DNA of 64,000 nucleotides from Orientallactaga sibirica (Eukaryota > Chordata > Mammalia > Rodentia > Dipodidae): positions 372,001 through 436,000 of the forward strand of contig JAEOAD010001943.1 of the NCBI GenBank assembly GCA_036365145.1, in the 5' to 3' direction. The notes beneath the pieces were generated by a model that was not told the origin of the DNA, made no database searches, and was given only the letters and a program-made list of their open reading frames with translations. Position 1 is the stretch's first letter. Each line of letters begins with the position of its first letter. This document shows, piece by piece, positions 1 to 12,640 of the stretch. Made by a program: the position numbers and the translations under genes.

Positions 1-181
1 GCCAAACATTGTAGTGTGTGAAATAAGCTAATTCGGTTCTAGGAATCACTTGCTTTCCTACAAAGAAGGTTGAGTGCAGCAAGTTCAAACTTTCCTAGTT
101 TGTGTAATCTAACAAGATGTACAAGTTAGTAGATTCGCCTCATTTCTAAAGTAGTTTCTTGAGAAAACAAACATCTTCATT

Positions 182-361
182 GCGAACATTGTACTGTGTG
201 AAATAAGCTAATTCGGTTCTAGGAATCACTTGCTTTCCTACAAAGAAGGTTGAGTGCAGCAAGTTCAAACTTTCCTAGTTTGTGTAATCTAACAAGATGT
301 ACAAGTTAGTAGATTCGCCTCATTTCTAAAGTAGTTTCTTGAGAAAACAAACATCTTCATT
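182..361. repeat. Representative 180-bp monomer of the young block
   Basis: This copy matches the majority sequence of the first 19 kb and serves as a reference unit. By estimate about a third of its bases are G or C. CpG dinucleotides are few and sit in ATTCGG, ATTCGCC and the GCGAAC/GCCGAAC junction. The unit has no in-frame coding potential. Its length is near one nucleosome repeat, as in many centromeric satellites, which is a correlation and not proof of function. Confidence 0.95.
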
Positions 362-3300
362 GCCGAACATTGTACTGTGTGAAATAAGCTAATTCGGTTC
401 TAGGAATCACTTGCTTTCCTACAAAGAAGGTTGAGTGCAGCAAGTTCAAACTTTCCTAGTTTGTGTAATCTAACAAGATGTACAAGTTAGTAGATTCGCC
501 TCATTTCTAAAGTAGTTTCTTGAGAAAACAAACATCTTCATTTGCGAACATTGTACTGTGTGAAATAAGCTAATTCGGTTCTAGGAATCACTTGCTTTCC
601 TACAAAGAAGGTTGAGTGCAGCAAGTTCAAACTTTCCTAGTTTGTGTAATCTAACAAGATGTACAAGTTAGTAGATTCGCCTCATTTCTAAAGTAGTTTC
701 TTGAGAAAACAAACATCTTCATTGCCGAACATTGTACTGTGTGAAATAAGCTAATTCGGTTCTAGAATCACTTGCTTTCCTACAAAGAAGGTTGAGTGCA
801 GCAAGTTCAAACTTTCCTAGTTTGTGTAATCTAACAAGATGTACAAGTTAGTAGATTCGCCTCATTTCTAAAGTAGTTTCTTGAGAAAACAAACATCTTC
901 ATTGCCGAACATTGTACTGTGTGAAATAAGCTAATTCGGTTCTAGGAATCACTTGCTTTCCTACACAAAGGTTGAGTGCAGCAAGTTCAAACTTTCCTAG
1001 TTTGTGTAATCTAACAAGATGTACAAGTTAGTAGATTCGCCTCATTTCTAAAGTAGTTTCTTGAGAAAACAAACATCTTCATTGCTGAACATTGTACTGT
1101 GTGAAATAAGCTAATTCGGTTCTAGGAATCACTTGCTTTCCTACAAAGAAGGTTGAGTGCAGCAAGTTCAAACTTTCCTAGTTTGTGTAATCTAACAAGA
1201 TGTACAAGTTAGTAGATTCGCCTCATTTCTAAAGTAGTTTCTTGAGAAAACAAACATCTTCATTGCCGAACATTGTACTGTGTGAAATAAGCTAATTCGG
1301 TTCTAGGAATCACTTGCTTTTCTACAAAGAAGGTTGAGTGCAGCAAGTTCAAACTTTCCTAGTTTGTGTAATCTAACAAGATGTACAAGTTAGTAGATTC
1401 GCCTCATTTCTAAAGTAGTTTCTTGAGAAAACAAACATCTTCATTGCCGAACATTGTACTGTGTGAAATAAGCTAATTCGGTTCTAGGAATCACTTGCTT
1501 TCCTACAAAGAAGGTTGAGTGCAGCAAGTTCAAACTTTCCTAGTTTGTGTAATCTAACAAGATGTACAAGTTAGTAGATTCGCCTCATTTCTAAAGTAGT
1601 TTCTTGAGAAAACAAACATCTTCATTGCCGAACATTGTACTGTGTGAAATAAGCTAATTCGGTTCTAGGAATCACTTGCTTTCCTACAAAGAAGGTTGAG
1701 TGCAGCAAGTTCAAACTTTCCTAGTTTGTGTAATCTAACAAGATGTACAAGTTAGTAGATTCGCCTCATTTCTAAAGTAGTTTCTTGAGAAAACAAACAT
1801 CTTCATTGCGAACATTGTACTGTGTGAAATAAGCTAATTCGGTTCTAGGAATCACTTGCTTTCCTACAAAGAAGGTTGAGTGCAGCAAGTTCAAACTTTC
1901 CTAGTTTGTGTAATCTAACAAGATGTACAAGTTAGTAGATTCGCCTCATTTCTAAAGTAGTTTCTTGAGAAAACAAACATCTTCATTGCGAAACATTGTA
2001 CTGTGTGAAATAAGCTAATTCGGTTCTAGGAATCACTTGCTTTCCTACAAAGAAGGTTGAGTGCAGCAAGTTCAAACTTTCCTAGTTTGTGTAATCTAAC
2101 AAGATGTACAAGTTAGTAGATTCGCCTCATTTCTAAAGTAGTTTCTTGAGAAAACAAACATCTTCATTGCCGAACATTGTACTGTGTGAAATAAGCTAAT
2201 TCGGTTCTAGGAATCACTTGCTTTCCTACAAAGAAGGTTGAGTGCAGCAAGTTCAAACTTTCCTAGTTTGTGTAATCTAACAAGATGTACAAGTTAGTAG
2301 ATTCGCCTCATTTCTAAAGTAGTTTCTTGAGAAAACAAACATCTTCATTGCCGAACATTGTACTGTGTGAAATAAGCTAATTCGGTTCTAGGAATCACTT
2401 GCTTTCCTACAAAGAAGGTTGAGTGCAGCAAGTTCAAACTTTCCTAGTTTGTGTAATCTAACAAGATGTACAAGTTAGTAGATTCGCCTCATTTCTAAAG
2501 TAGTTTCTTGAGAAAACAAACATCTTCATTGCGAACATTGTACTGTGTGAAATAAGCTAATTCGGTTCTAGGAATCACTTGCTTTCCTACAAAGAAGGTT
2601 GAGTGCAGCAAGTTCAAACTTTCCTAGTTTGTGTAATCTAACAAGATGTACAAGTTAGTAGATTCGCCTCATTTCTAAAGTAGTTTCTTGAGAAAACAAA
2701 CATCTTCATTGCCGAACATTGTACTGTGTGAAATAAGCTAATTCGGTTCTAGGAATCACTTGCTTTCCTACAAAGAAGGTTGAGTGCAGCAAGTTCAAAC
2801 TTTCCTAGTTTGTGTAATCTAACAAGATGTACAAGTTAGTAGATTCGCCTCATTTCTAAAGTAGTTTCTTGAGAAAACAAACATCTTCATTTGCGAACAT
2901 TGTACTGTGTGAAATAAGCTAATTCGGTTCTAGGAATCACTTGCTTTCCTACAAAGAAGGTTGAGTGCAGCAAGTTCAAACTTTCCTAGTTTGTGTAATC
3001 TAACAAGATGTACAAGTTAGTAGATTCGCCTCATTTCTAAAGTAGTTTCTTGAGAAAACAAACATCTTCATTGCGAACATTGTACTGTGTGAAATAAGCT
3101 AATTCGGTTCTAGGAATCACTTGCTTTTCTACAAAGAAGGTTGAGTGCAGCAAGTTCAAACTTTCCTAGTTTGTGTAATCTAACAAGATGTACAAGTTAG
3201 TAGATTCGCCTCATTTCTAAAGTAGTTTCTTGAGAAAACAAACATCTTCATTGCCGAACATTGTACTGTGTGAAATAAGCTAATTCGGTTCTAGGAATCA

Positions 3301-3431
3301 CTTGCTTTCCTACAAAGAAGGTTGAGTGCAGCAAGTTCAAACTTTCCTAGTTTGTGTAATCTAACAAGATGTACAAGTTAGTAGATTCGCCTCATTTCTA
3401 AAGTAGTTTCTTGAGAAAACAAACATCTTCA

Positions 3432-3815
3432 TTGCCGAACATTGTACTGTGTGAAATAAGCTGTGAAATAAGCTAATTCGGTTCTAGGAATCACTTGCTT
3501 TTTCCTACAAAGAAGGTTGAGTGCAGCAAGTTCAAACTTTCCTAGTTTGTGTAATCTAACAAGATGTACAAGTTAGTAGATTCGCCTCATTTCTAAAAGT
3601 AGTTTCTTGAGAAAACAAACATCTTCATTGCGAACATTGTACTGTGTGAAAAAATAAGCTCATTTCGGTTCTAGGAATCACTTGCTTTCCTACAAAGAAG
3701 GTTGAGTGCAGCAAGTTCAAACTTTCCCTAGTTTGTGTAATAAACAACAAGATGTACAAGTTAGTAGATTCGCCTCATTTCTAAAGTAGTTTCTTGAGAA
3801 AACAAACATCTTCAT
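3432..3815. repeat. Two irregular monomers in the young block
   Basis: These two monomers carry most of the lesions seen in the first 4 kb: a 12-bp duplication, added bases in several homopolymers (TTGCTTTTTCC, CTAAAAGTAG, GTGAAAAAATAAG, TTTCCCTAG), CATTTCGG in place of AATTCGG, and GTAATAAACAACAAG in place of GTAATCTAACAAG. Neighbours on both sides are clean. They could be a pocket of old monomers that escaped homogenisation or a local drop in assembly quality; the homopolymer bias favours the second. Confidence 0.8.
3451..3474. repeat. 12-bp tandem duplication inside a monomer
   Basis: GTGAAATAAGCT occurs twice in direct succession, where every other monomer of the block has it once. This lengthens the monomer by 12 bp. 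It opens a stretch (about 3432-3815) with several further small insertions, including extra T in the TTGCTTTCC tract and extra A in GTGTGAAAT. Replication slippage or a consensus error could explain it. Confidence 0.9.
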
Positions 3816-6800
3816 TGCGAACATTGTACTGTGTGAAATAAGCTAATTCGGTTCTAGGAATCACTTGCTTTCCTACAAAGAAGGTTGAGTGCAGCAAGTT
3901 CAAACTTTCCTAGTTTGTGTAATCTAACAAGATGTACAAGTTAGTAGATTCGCCTCATTTCTAAAGTAGTTTCTTGAGAAAACAAACATCTTCATTGCGA
4001 ACATTGTACTGTGTGAAATAAGCTAATTCGGTTCTAGGAATCACTTGCTTTCCTACAAAAGAAGGTTGAGTGCAGCAAGTTCAAACTTTCCTAGTTTGTG
4101 TAATCTAACAAGATGTACAAGTTAGTAGATTCGCCTCATTTCTAAAGTAGTTTCTTGAGAAAACAAACATCTTCATTGCGAACATTGTACTGTGTGAAAT
4201 AAGCTAATTCGGTTCTAGGAATCACTTGCTTTCCTACAAAGAAGGTTGAGTGCAGCAAGTTCAAACTTTCCTAGTTTGTGTAATCTAACAAGATGTACAA
4301 GTTAGTAGATTCGCCTCATTTCTAAAGTAGTTTCTTGAGAAAACAAACATCTTCATTGCCGAACATTGTACTGTGTGAAATAAGCTAATTCGGTTCTAGG
4401 AATCACTTGCTTTCCTACAAAGAAGGTTGAGTGCAGCAAGTTCAAACTTTCCTAGTTTGTGTAATCTAACAAGATGTACAAGTTAGTAGATTCGCCTCAT
4501 TTCTAAAGTAGTTTCTTGAGAAAACAAACATCTTCATTGCCGAACATTGTACTGTGTGAAATAAGCTAATTCGGTTCTAGGAATCACTTGCTTTCCTACA
4601 AAGAAGGTTGAGTGCAGCAAGTTCAAACTTTCCTAGTTTGTGTAATCTAACAAGATGTACAAGTTAGTAGATTCGCCTCATTTCTAAAGTAGTTTCTTGA
4701 GAAAACAAACATCTTCATTGCGAACATTGTACTGTGAAATAAGCTAATTCGGTTCTAGGAATCACTTGCTTTCCTACAAAGAAGGTTGAGTGCAGCAAGT
4801 TCAAACTTTCCTAGTTTGTGTAATCTAACAAGATGTACAAGTTAGTAGATTCGCCTCATTTCTAAAGTAGTTTCTTGAGAAAACAAACATCTTCATTGCG
4901 AACATTGTACTGTGTGAAATAAGCTAATTCGGTTCTAGGAATCACTTGCTTTCCTACAAAGAAGGTTGAGTGCAGCAAGTTCAAACTTTCCTAGTTTGTG
5001 TAATCTAACAAGATGTACAAGTTAGTAGATTCGCCTCATTTCTAAAGTAGTTTCTTGAGAAAACAAACATCTTCATTTGCGAACATTGTACTGTGTGAAA
5101 TAAGCTAATTCGGTTCTAGGAATCACTTGCTTTCCTACAAAGAAGGTTGAGTGCAGCAAGTTCAAACTTTCCTAGTTTGTGTAATCTAACAAGATGTACA
5201 AGTTAGTAGATTCGCCTCATTTCTAAAGTAGTTTCTTGAGAAAACAAATATCTTCATTGCGAACATTGTACTGTGTGAAATAAGCTAATTCGGTTCTAGG
5301 AATCACTTGCTTTCCTACAAAGAAGGTTGAGTGCAGCAAGTTCAAACTTTCCTAGTTTGTGTAATCTAACAAGATGTACAAGTTAGTAGATTCGCCTCAT
5401 TTCTAAAGTAGTTTCTTGAGAAAACAAACATCTTCATTCACGAACATTGTACTGTGTGAAATAAGCTAATTCGGTTCTAGGAATCACTTGCTTTCCTACA
5501 AAGAAGGTTGAGTGCAGCAAGTTCAAACTTTCCTAGTTTGTGTAATCTAACAAGATGTACAAGTTAGTAGATTCGCCTCATTTCTAAAAGAGTTTCTTGA
5601 GAAAACAAACATCTTCATTGCGAACATTGTACTGTGTGAAATAAGCTAATTCGGTTCTAGGAATCACTTGCTTTCCTAAAAAGAAGGTTGAGTGCAGCAA
5701 GTTCAAACTTTAACAGTTTGTGTAATCTAACAAGATGAACAAGTTAGTTGATTCGCCTCATTTCTAAAGTAGTTTCTTGAGAAAACAAACATCTTCATTG
5801 CCGAACATTGTACTGTGTGAAATAAGCTAATTCGGTTCTAGGAATCACTTGCTTTCCTACAAAGAAGGTTGAGTGCAGCAAGTTCAAACTTTCCTAGTTT
5901 GTGTAATCTAACAAGATGTACAAGTTAGTAGATTCGCCTCATTTCTAAAGTAGTTTCTTGAAAAAACAAACATCTTCATTGCGAACATTGTACTGTGTGA
6001 AATAAGCTAATTCGGTTCTAGGAATCACTTGCTTTCCTACAAAGAAGGTTGAGTGCAGCAAGTTCAAACTTTCCTAGTTTGTGTAATCTAACAAGATGTA
6101 CAAGTTAGTAGATTCGCCTCATTTCTAAAGTAGTTTCTTGAGAAAACAAACATCTTCATTGCGAACATTGTACTGTGTGAAATAAGCTAATTCGGTTCTA
6201 GGAATCACTTGCTTTCCTACAAAGAAGGTTGAGTGCAGCAAGTTCAAACTTTCCTAGTTTGTGTAATCTAACAAGATGTACAAGTTAGTAGATTCGCCTC
6301 ATTTCTAAAGTAGTTTCTTGAGAAAACAAACATCTTCATTGCGAACATTGTACTGTGTGAAATAAGCTAATTCGGTTCTAGGAATCACTTGCTTTCCTAC
6401 AAAGAAGGTTGAGTGCAGCAAGTTCAAACTTTCCTAGTTTGTGTAATCTAACAAGATGTACAAGTTAGTAGATTCGCCTCATTTCTAAAGTAGTTTCTTG
6501 AGAAAACAAACATCTTCATTGCGAACATTGTACTGTGTGAAATAAGCTAATTCGGTTCTAGGAATCACTTGCTTTCCTACAAAGAAGGTTGAGTGCAGCA
6601 AGTTCAAACTTTCCTAGTTTGTGTAATCTAACAAGATGTACAAGTTAGTAGATTCGCCTCATTTCTAAAGTAGTTTCTTGAAAACAAACATCTTCATTGC
6701 GAACATTGTACTACTGTGAAAATAAGCTAATTCGGTTCTAGGAATCACTTGCTTTTCCTACAAAGAAGGTTGAGTGCAGCAAGTTCAAACTTTCCTAGTT

Positions 6801-9800
6801 TGTGTAATCTAACAAGATGTACAAGTTAGTAGATTCGCCTCATTTCTAAAGTAGTTTCTTGAGAAAACAAACATCTTCATTTGCGAACATTGTACTGTGT
6901 GAAATAAGCTAATTCGGTTCTAGGAATCACTTGCTTTCCTACAAAGAAGGTTGAGTGCAGCAAGTTCAAACTTTCCTAGTTTGTGTAATCTAACAAGATG
7001 TACAAGTTAGTAGATTCGCCTCATTTCTAAAGTAGTTTCTTGAGAAAACAAACATCTTCATTGCCGAACATTGTACTGTGTGAAATAAGCTAATTCGGTT
7101 CTAGGAATCACTTGCTTTCCTACAAAGAAGGTTGAGTGCAGCAAGTTCAAACTTTCCTAGTTTGTGTAATCTAACAAGATGTACAAGTTAGTAGATTCGC
7201 CTCATTTCTAAAGTAGTTTCTTGAGAAATCAAACATCTTCATTGCCGAACATTGTACTGTGTGAAATAAGCTAATTCGGTTCTAGGAATCACTTGCTTTC
7301 CTACAAAGAAGGTTGAGTGCAGCAAGTTCAAACTTTCCTAGTTTGTGTAATCTAACAAGATGTACAAGTTAGTAGATTCGCCTCATTTCTAAAGTAGTTT
7401 CTTGAGAAAACAAACATCTTCGTTGCCGAACATTGTACTGTGTGAAATAAGCTAATTCGGTTCTAGGAATCACTTGCTTTCCTACAAAGAAGGTTGAGTG
7501 CAGCAAGTTCAAACTTTCCTAGTTTGTGTAATCTAACAAGATGTACAAGTTAGTAGATTCGCCTCATTTCTAAAGTAGTTTCTTGAGAAAACAAACATCT
7601 TCATTGCGAACATTGTACTGTGTGAAATAAGCTAATTCGGTTCTAGGAATCACTTGCTTTCCTACAAAAAAGGTTGAGTGCAGCAAGTTCAAACTTTCCT
7701 AGTTTGTGTAATCTAACAAGATGTACAAGTTAGTAGATTCGCCTCATTTCTAAAGTAGTTTCTTGAGAAAACAAACATCTTCATTGCGAACATTGTACTG
7801 TGTGAAATAAGCTAATTCGGTTCTAGGAATCACTTGCTTTCCTACAAAGAAGGTTGAGTGCAGCAAGTTCAAACTTTCCTAGTTTTGTGTAATCTAACAA
7901 GATGTACAAGTTAGTAGATTCGCCTCATTTCTAAAGTAGTTTCTTGAGTAAACAAACATCTTCATTGCCGAACATTGTACTGTGTGAAATAAGCTAATTC
8001 GGTTCTAGGAATCACTTGCTTTCCTACAAAGAAGGTTGAGTGCAGCAAGTTCAAACTTTCCTAGTTTGTGTAATCTAACAAGATGTACAAGTTAGTAGAT
8101 TCGCCTCATTTCTAAAGTAGTTTCTTGAGAAAACAAACATCTTCATTTGCGAACATTGTACTGTGTGAAATAAGCTAATTCGGTTCTAGGAATCACTTGC
8201 TTTCCTACAAAGAAGGTTGAGAGCAGCAAGTTCAAACTTTCCTAGTTTGTGTAATCTAACAAGATGTACAAGTTAGTAGATTCGCCTCATTTCTAAAGTA
8301 GTTTCTTGAGAAAACAAACATCTTCATTGCGAACATTGTACTGTGTGAAATAAGCTAATTCGGTTCTAGGAATCACTTGCTTTCCTACAAAGAAGGTTGA
8401 GTGCAGCAAGTTCAAACTTTCCTAGTTTGTGTAATCTAACAAGATGTACAAGTTAGTAGATTCGCCTCATTTCTAAAAGTAGTTTCTTGAGAAAACAAAC
8501 ATCTTCATTGCGAACATTGTACTGTGTGAAATAAGCTAATTCGGTTCTAGGAATCACTTGCTTTCCTACAAAGAAGGTTGAGTGCAGCAAGTTCAAACTT
8601 TCCTAGTTTGTGTAATCTAACAAGATGTACAAGTTAGTAGATTCGCCTCATTTCTAAAGTAGTTTCTTGAGAAAACAAACATCTTCATTGCGAACATTGT
8701 ACTGTGTGAAATAAGCTAAATTCGGTTCTAGGAATCACTTGCTTTCCTACAAAGAAGGTTGAGTGCAGCAAGTTCAAACTTTCCTAGTTTGTGTAATCTA
8801 ACAAGATGTACAAGTTAGTAGATTCGCCTCATTTCTAAAGTAGTTTCTTGAGAAAACAAACATCTTCATTGCGAAACATTGTACTGTGTGAAATAAGCTA
8901 ATTCGGTTCTAGGAATCACTTGCTTTCCTACAAAGAAGGTTGAGTGCAGCAAGTTCAAACTTTCCTAGTTTGTGTAATCTAACAAGATGTACAAGTTAGT
9001 AGATTCGCCTCATTTCTAAAGTAGTTTCTTGAGAAAACAAACATCTTCATTGCGAACATTGTACTGTGTGAAATAAGCTAATTCGGTTCTAGGAATCACT
9101 TGCTTTCCTACAAAAGAAGGTTGAGTGCAGCAAGTTCAAACTTTCCTAGTTTGTGTAATCTAACAAGATGTACAAGTTAGTAGATTCGCCTCATTTCTAA
9201 AGTAGTTTCTTGAGAAAACAAACATCTTCATTGCGAACATTGTACTGTGTGAAATAAGCTAATTCGGTTCTAGGAATCACTTGCTTTCCTACAAAGAAGG
9301 TTGAGTGCAGCAAGTTCAAACTTTCCTAGTTTGTGTAATCTAACAAGATGTACAAGTTAGTAGATTCGCCTCATTTCTAAAGTAGTTTCTTGAGAAAACA
9401 AACATCTTCATTGCGAACATTGTACTGTGTGAAATAAGCTAATTCGGTTCTAGGAATCACTTGCTTTCCTACAAAGAAGGTTGAGTGCAGCAAGTTCAAA
9501 CTTTCCTAGTTTGTGTAATCTAACAAGATGTACAAGTTAGTAGATTCGCCTCATTTCTAAAGTAGTTTCTTGAGAAAACAAACATCTTCATTGCGAACAT
9601 TGTACTGTGTGAAATAAGCTAATTCGGTTCTAGGAATCACTTGCTTTCCTACAAAGAAGGTTGAGTGCAGCAAGTTCAAACTTTCCTAGTTTGTGTAATC
9701 TAACAAGATGTACAAGTTAGTAGATTCGCCTCATTTCTAAAGTAGTTTCTTGAGAAAACAAACATCTTCATTGCGAACATTGTACTGTGTGAAATAAGCT

Positions 9801-12440
9801 AATTCGGTTCTAGGAATCACTTGCTTTCCTACAAAGAAGGTTGAGTGCAGCAAGTTCAAACTTTCCTAGTTTGTGTAATCTAACAAGATGTACAAGTTAG
9901 TAGATTCGCCTCATTTCTAAAGTAGTTTCTTGAGAAAACAAACATCTTCATTGCGAACATTGTACTGTGTGAAATAAGCTAATTCGGTTCTAGGAATCTT
10001 GCTTTCCTACAAAGAAGGTTGAGTGCAGCAAGTTCAAACTTTCCTAGTTTGTGTAATCTAACAAGATGTACAAGTTAGTAGATTCGCCTCATTTCTAAAG
10101 TAGTTTCTTGAAAAAACAAACATCTTCATTGCCGAACATTGTACTGTGTGAAATAAGCTAATTCGGTTCTAGGAATCACTTGCTTTCCTACAAAGAAGGT
10201 TGAGTGCAGCAAGTTCAAACTTTCCTAGTTTGTGTAATCTAACAAGATGTACAAGTTAGTAGATTCGCCTCATTTCTAAAGTAGTTTCTTGAGAAAACAA
10301 ACATCTTCATTGCGAACATTGTACTGTGTGAAATAAGCTAATTCGGTTCTAGGAATCACTTGCTTTCCTACAAAGAAGGTTGAGTGCAGCAAGTTCAAAC
10401 TTTCCTAGTTTGTGTAATCTAACAAGATGTACAAGTTAGTAGATTCGCCTCATTTCTAAAGTAGTTTCTTGAGAAAACAAACATCTTCATTGCCGAACAT
10501 TGTACTGTGTGAAATAAGCTAATTCGGTTCTAGGAATCACTTGCTTTCCTACAAAGAAGGTTGAGTGCAGCAAGTTCAAACTTTCCTAGTTTGTGTAATC
10601 TAACAAGATGTACAAGTTAGATTCGCCTCATTTCTAAAGTAGTTTCTTGAGAAAACAAACATCTTCATTGCCGAACATTGTACTGTGTGAAATAAGCTAA
10701 TTCGGTTCTAGGAATCACTTGCTTTCCTACAAAGAAGGTTGAGTGCAGCAAGTTCAAACTTTCCTAGTTTGTGTAATCTAACAAGATGTACAAGTTAGTA
10801 GATTCGCCTCATTTCTAAAGTAGTTTCTTGAGAAAACAAACATCTTCATTGCGAACATTGTACTGTGTGAAATAAGCTAATTCGGTTCTAGGAATCACTT
10901 GCTTTCCTACAAAGAAGGTTGAGTGCAGCAAGTTCAAACTTTCCTAGTTTGTGTAATCTAACAAGATGTACAAGTTAGTAGATTCGCCTCATTTCTAAAG
11001 TAGTTTCTTGAGAAAACAAACATCTTCATTGCGAACATTGTACTGTGTGAAATAAGCTAATTCGGTTCTAGGAATCACTTGCTTTCCTACAAAGAAGGTT
11101 GAGTGCAGCAAGTTCAAACTTTCCTAGTTTGTGTAATCTAACAAGATGTACAAGTTAGTAGATTCGCCTCATTTCTAAAGTAGTTTCTTGAGAAAACAAA
11201 CATCTTCATTGCGAACATTGTACTGTGTGAAATAAGCTAATTCGGTTCTAGGAATCACTTGCTTTCCTACAAAGAAGGTTGAGTGCAGCAAGTTCAAACT
11301 TTCTAGTTTGTGTAATCTAACAAGATGTACAAGTTAGTAGATTCGCCTCATTTCTAAAGTAGTTTCTTGAGAAAACAAACATCTTCATTGCCGAACATTG
11401 TACTACTGTGAAATAAAGCTAATTCGGTTCTAGGAATCACTTGCTTTCCTACAAAGAAGGTTGAGTGCAGCAAGTTCAAACTTTCCTAGTTTGTGTAATC
11501 TAACAAGATGTACAAGTTAGTAGATTCGCCTCATTTCTAAAGTAGTTTCTTGAGAAAACAAACATCTTCATTGCGAACATTGTACTGTGAAATAAAGCTA
11601 ATTCGGTTCTAGGAATCACTTGCTTTCCTACAAAGAAGGTTGAGTGCAGCAAGTTCAAACTTTCCTAGTTTGTGTAATCTAACAAGATGTACAAGTTAGT
11701 AGATTCGCCTCATTTCTAAAGTAGTTTCTTGAGAAAACAAACATCTTCATTGCGAACATTGTACTGTGTGAAATAAGCTAATTCGGTTCTAGGAATCACT
11801 TGCTTTCCTACAAAGAAGGTTGAGTGCAGCAAGTTCAAACTTTCCTAGTTTGTGTAATCTAACAAGATGTACAAGTTAGTAGATTCGCCTCATTTCTAAA
11901 GTAGTTTCTTGAGAAAACAAACATCTTCATTGCGAACATTGTACTGTGTGAAATAAGCTAATTCGGTTCTAGGAATCACTTGCTTTCCTACAAAGAAGGT
12001 TGAGTGCAGCAAGTTCAAACTTTCCTAGTTTGTGTAATCTAACAAGATGTACAAGTTAGTAGATTCGCCTCATTTCTAAAGTAGTTTCTTGAGAAAACAA
12101 ACATCTTCATTGCGAACATTGTACTGTGTGAAATAAGCTAATTCGGTTCTAGGAATCACTTGCTTTCCTACAAAGAAGGTTGAGTGCAGCAAGTTCAAAC
12201 TTTCCTAGTTTGTGTAATCTAACAAGATGTACAAGTTAGTAGATTCGCCTCATTTCTAAAGTAGTTTCTTGAGAAAACAAACATCTTCATTGCCGAACAT
12301 TGTACTGTGTGAAATAAGCTAATTCGGTTCTAGGAATCACTTGCTTTCCTACAAAGAAGGTTGAGTGCAGCAAGTTCAAACTTTCCTAGTTTGTGTAATC
12401 TAACAAGATGTACAAGTTAGTAGATTCGCCTCATTTCTAA

Positions 12441-12640
12441 AGTAGTTTCTTTGAAAACAAACATCATTCATTTGCGAACATTGTACTGTGTGAAATAAGC
12501 TAATTCGGTTCTAGGAATCACTTGCTTTCCTACAAAGAAGGTTGAGTGCAGCAAGTTCAAACTTTCCTAGTTTGTGTAATCTAACAAACAAGATGTACAA
12601 GTTAGTAGATTCGCCTCATTTCTAAAAAGTAGTTTCTTGA
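12441..12640. repeat. Second irregular monomer in the young block
   Basis: Within one monomer length there is TTCTTTGAAAAC for TTCTTGAGAAAAC, ATCATTCATTTGC for ATCTTCATTGC, a duplicated ACAA giving CTAACAAACAAG, and CTAAAAAGTAG with two added A. Flanking monomers are canonical. The cluster resembles the one near 3.5 kb. Confidence 0.8.

Noticed and set aside
182..361. CENP-B box in the monomer
   Set aside because: TTCGCCTCATT and TTCGGTTCTAGG keep the TTCG start, and the first keeps the central A, but neither has the CGGG that the 17-bp box needs.
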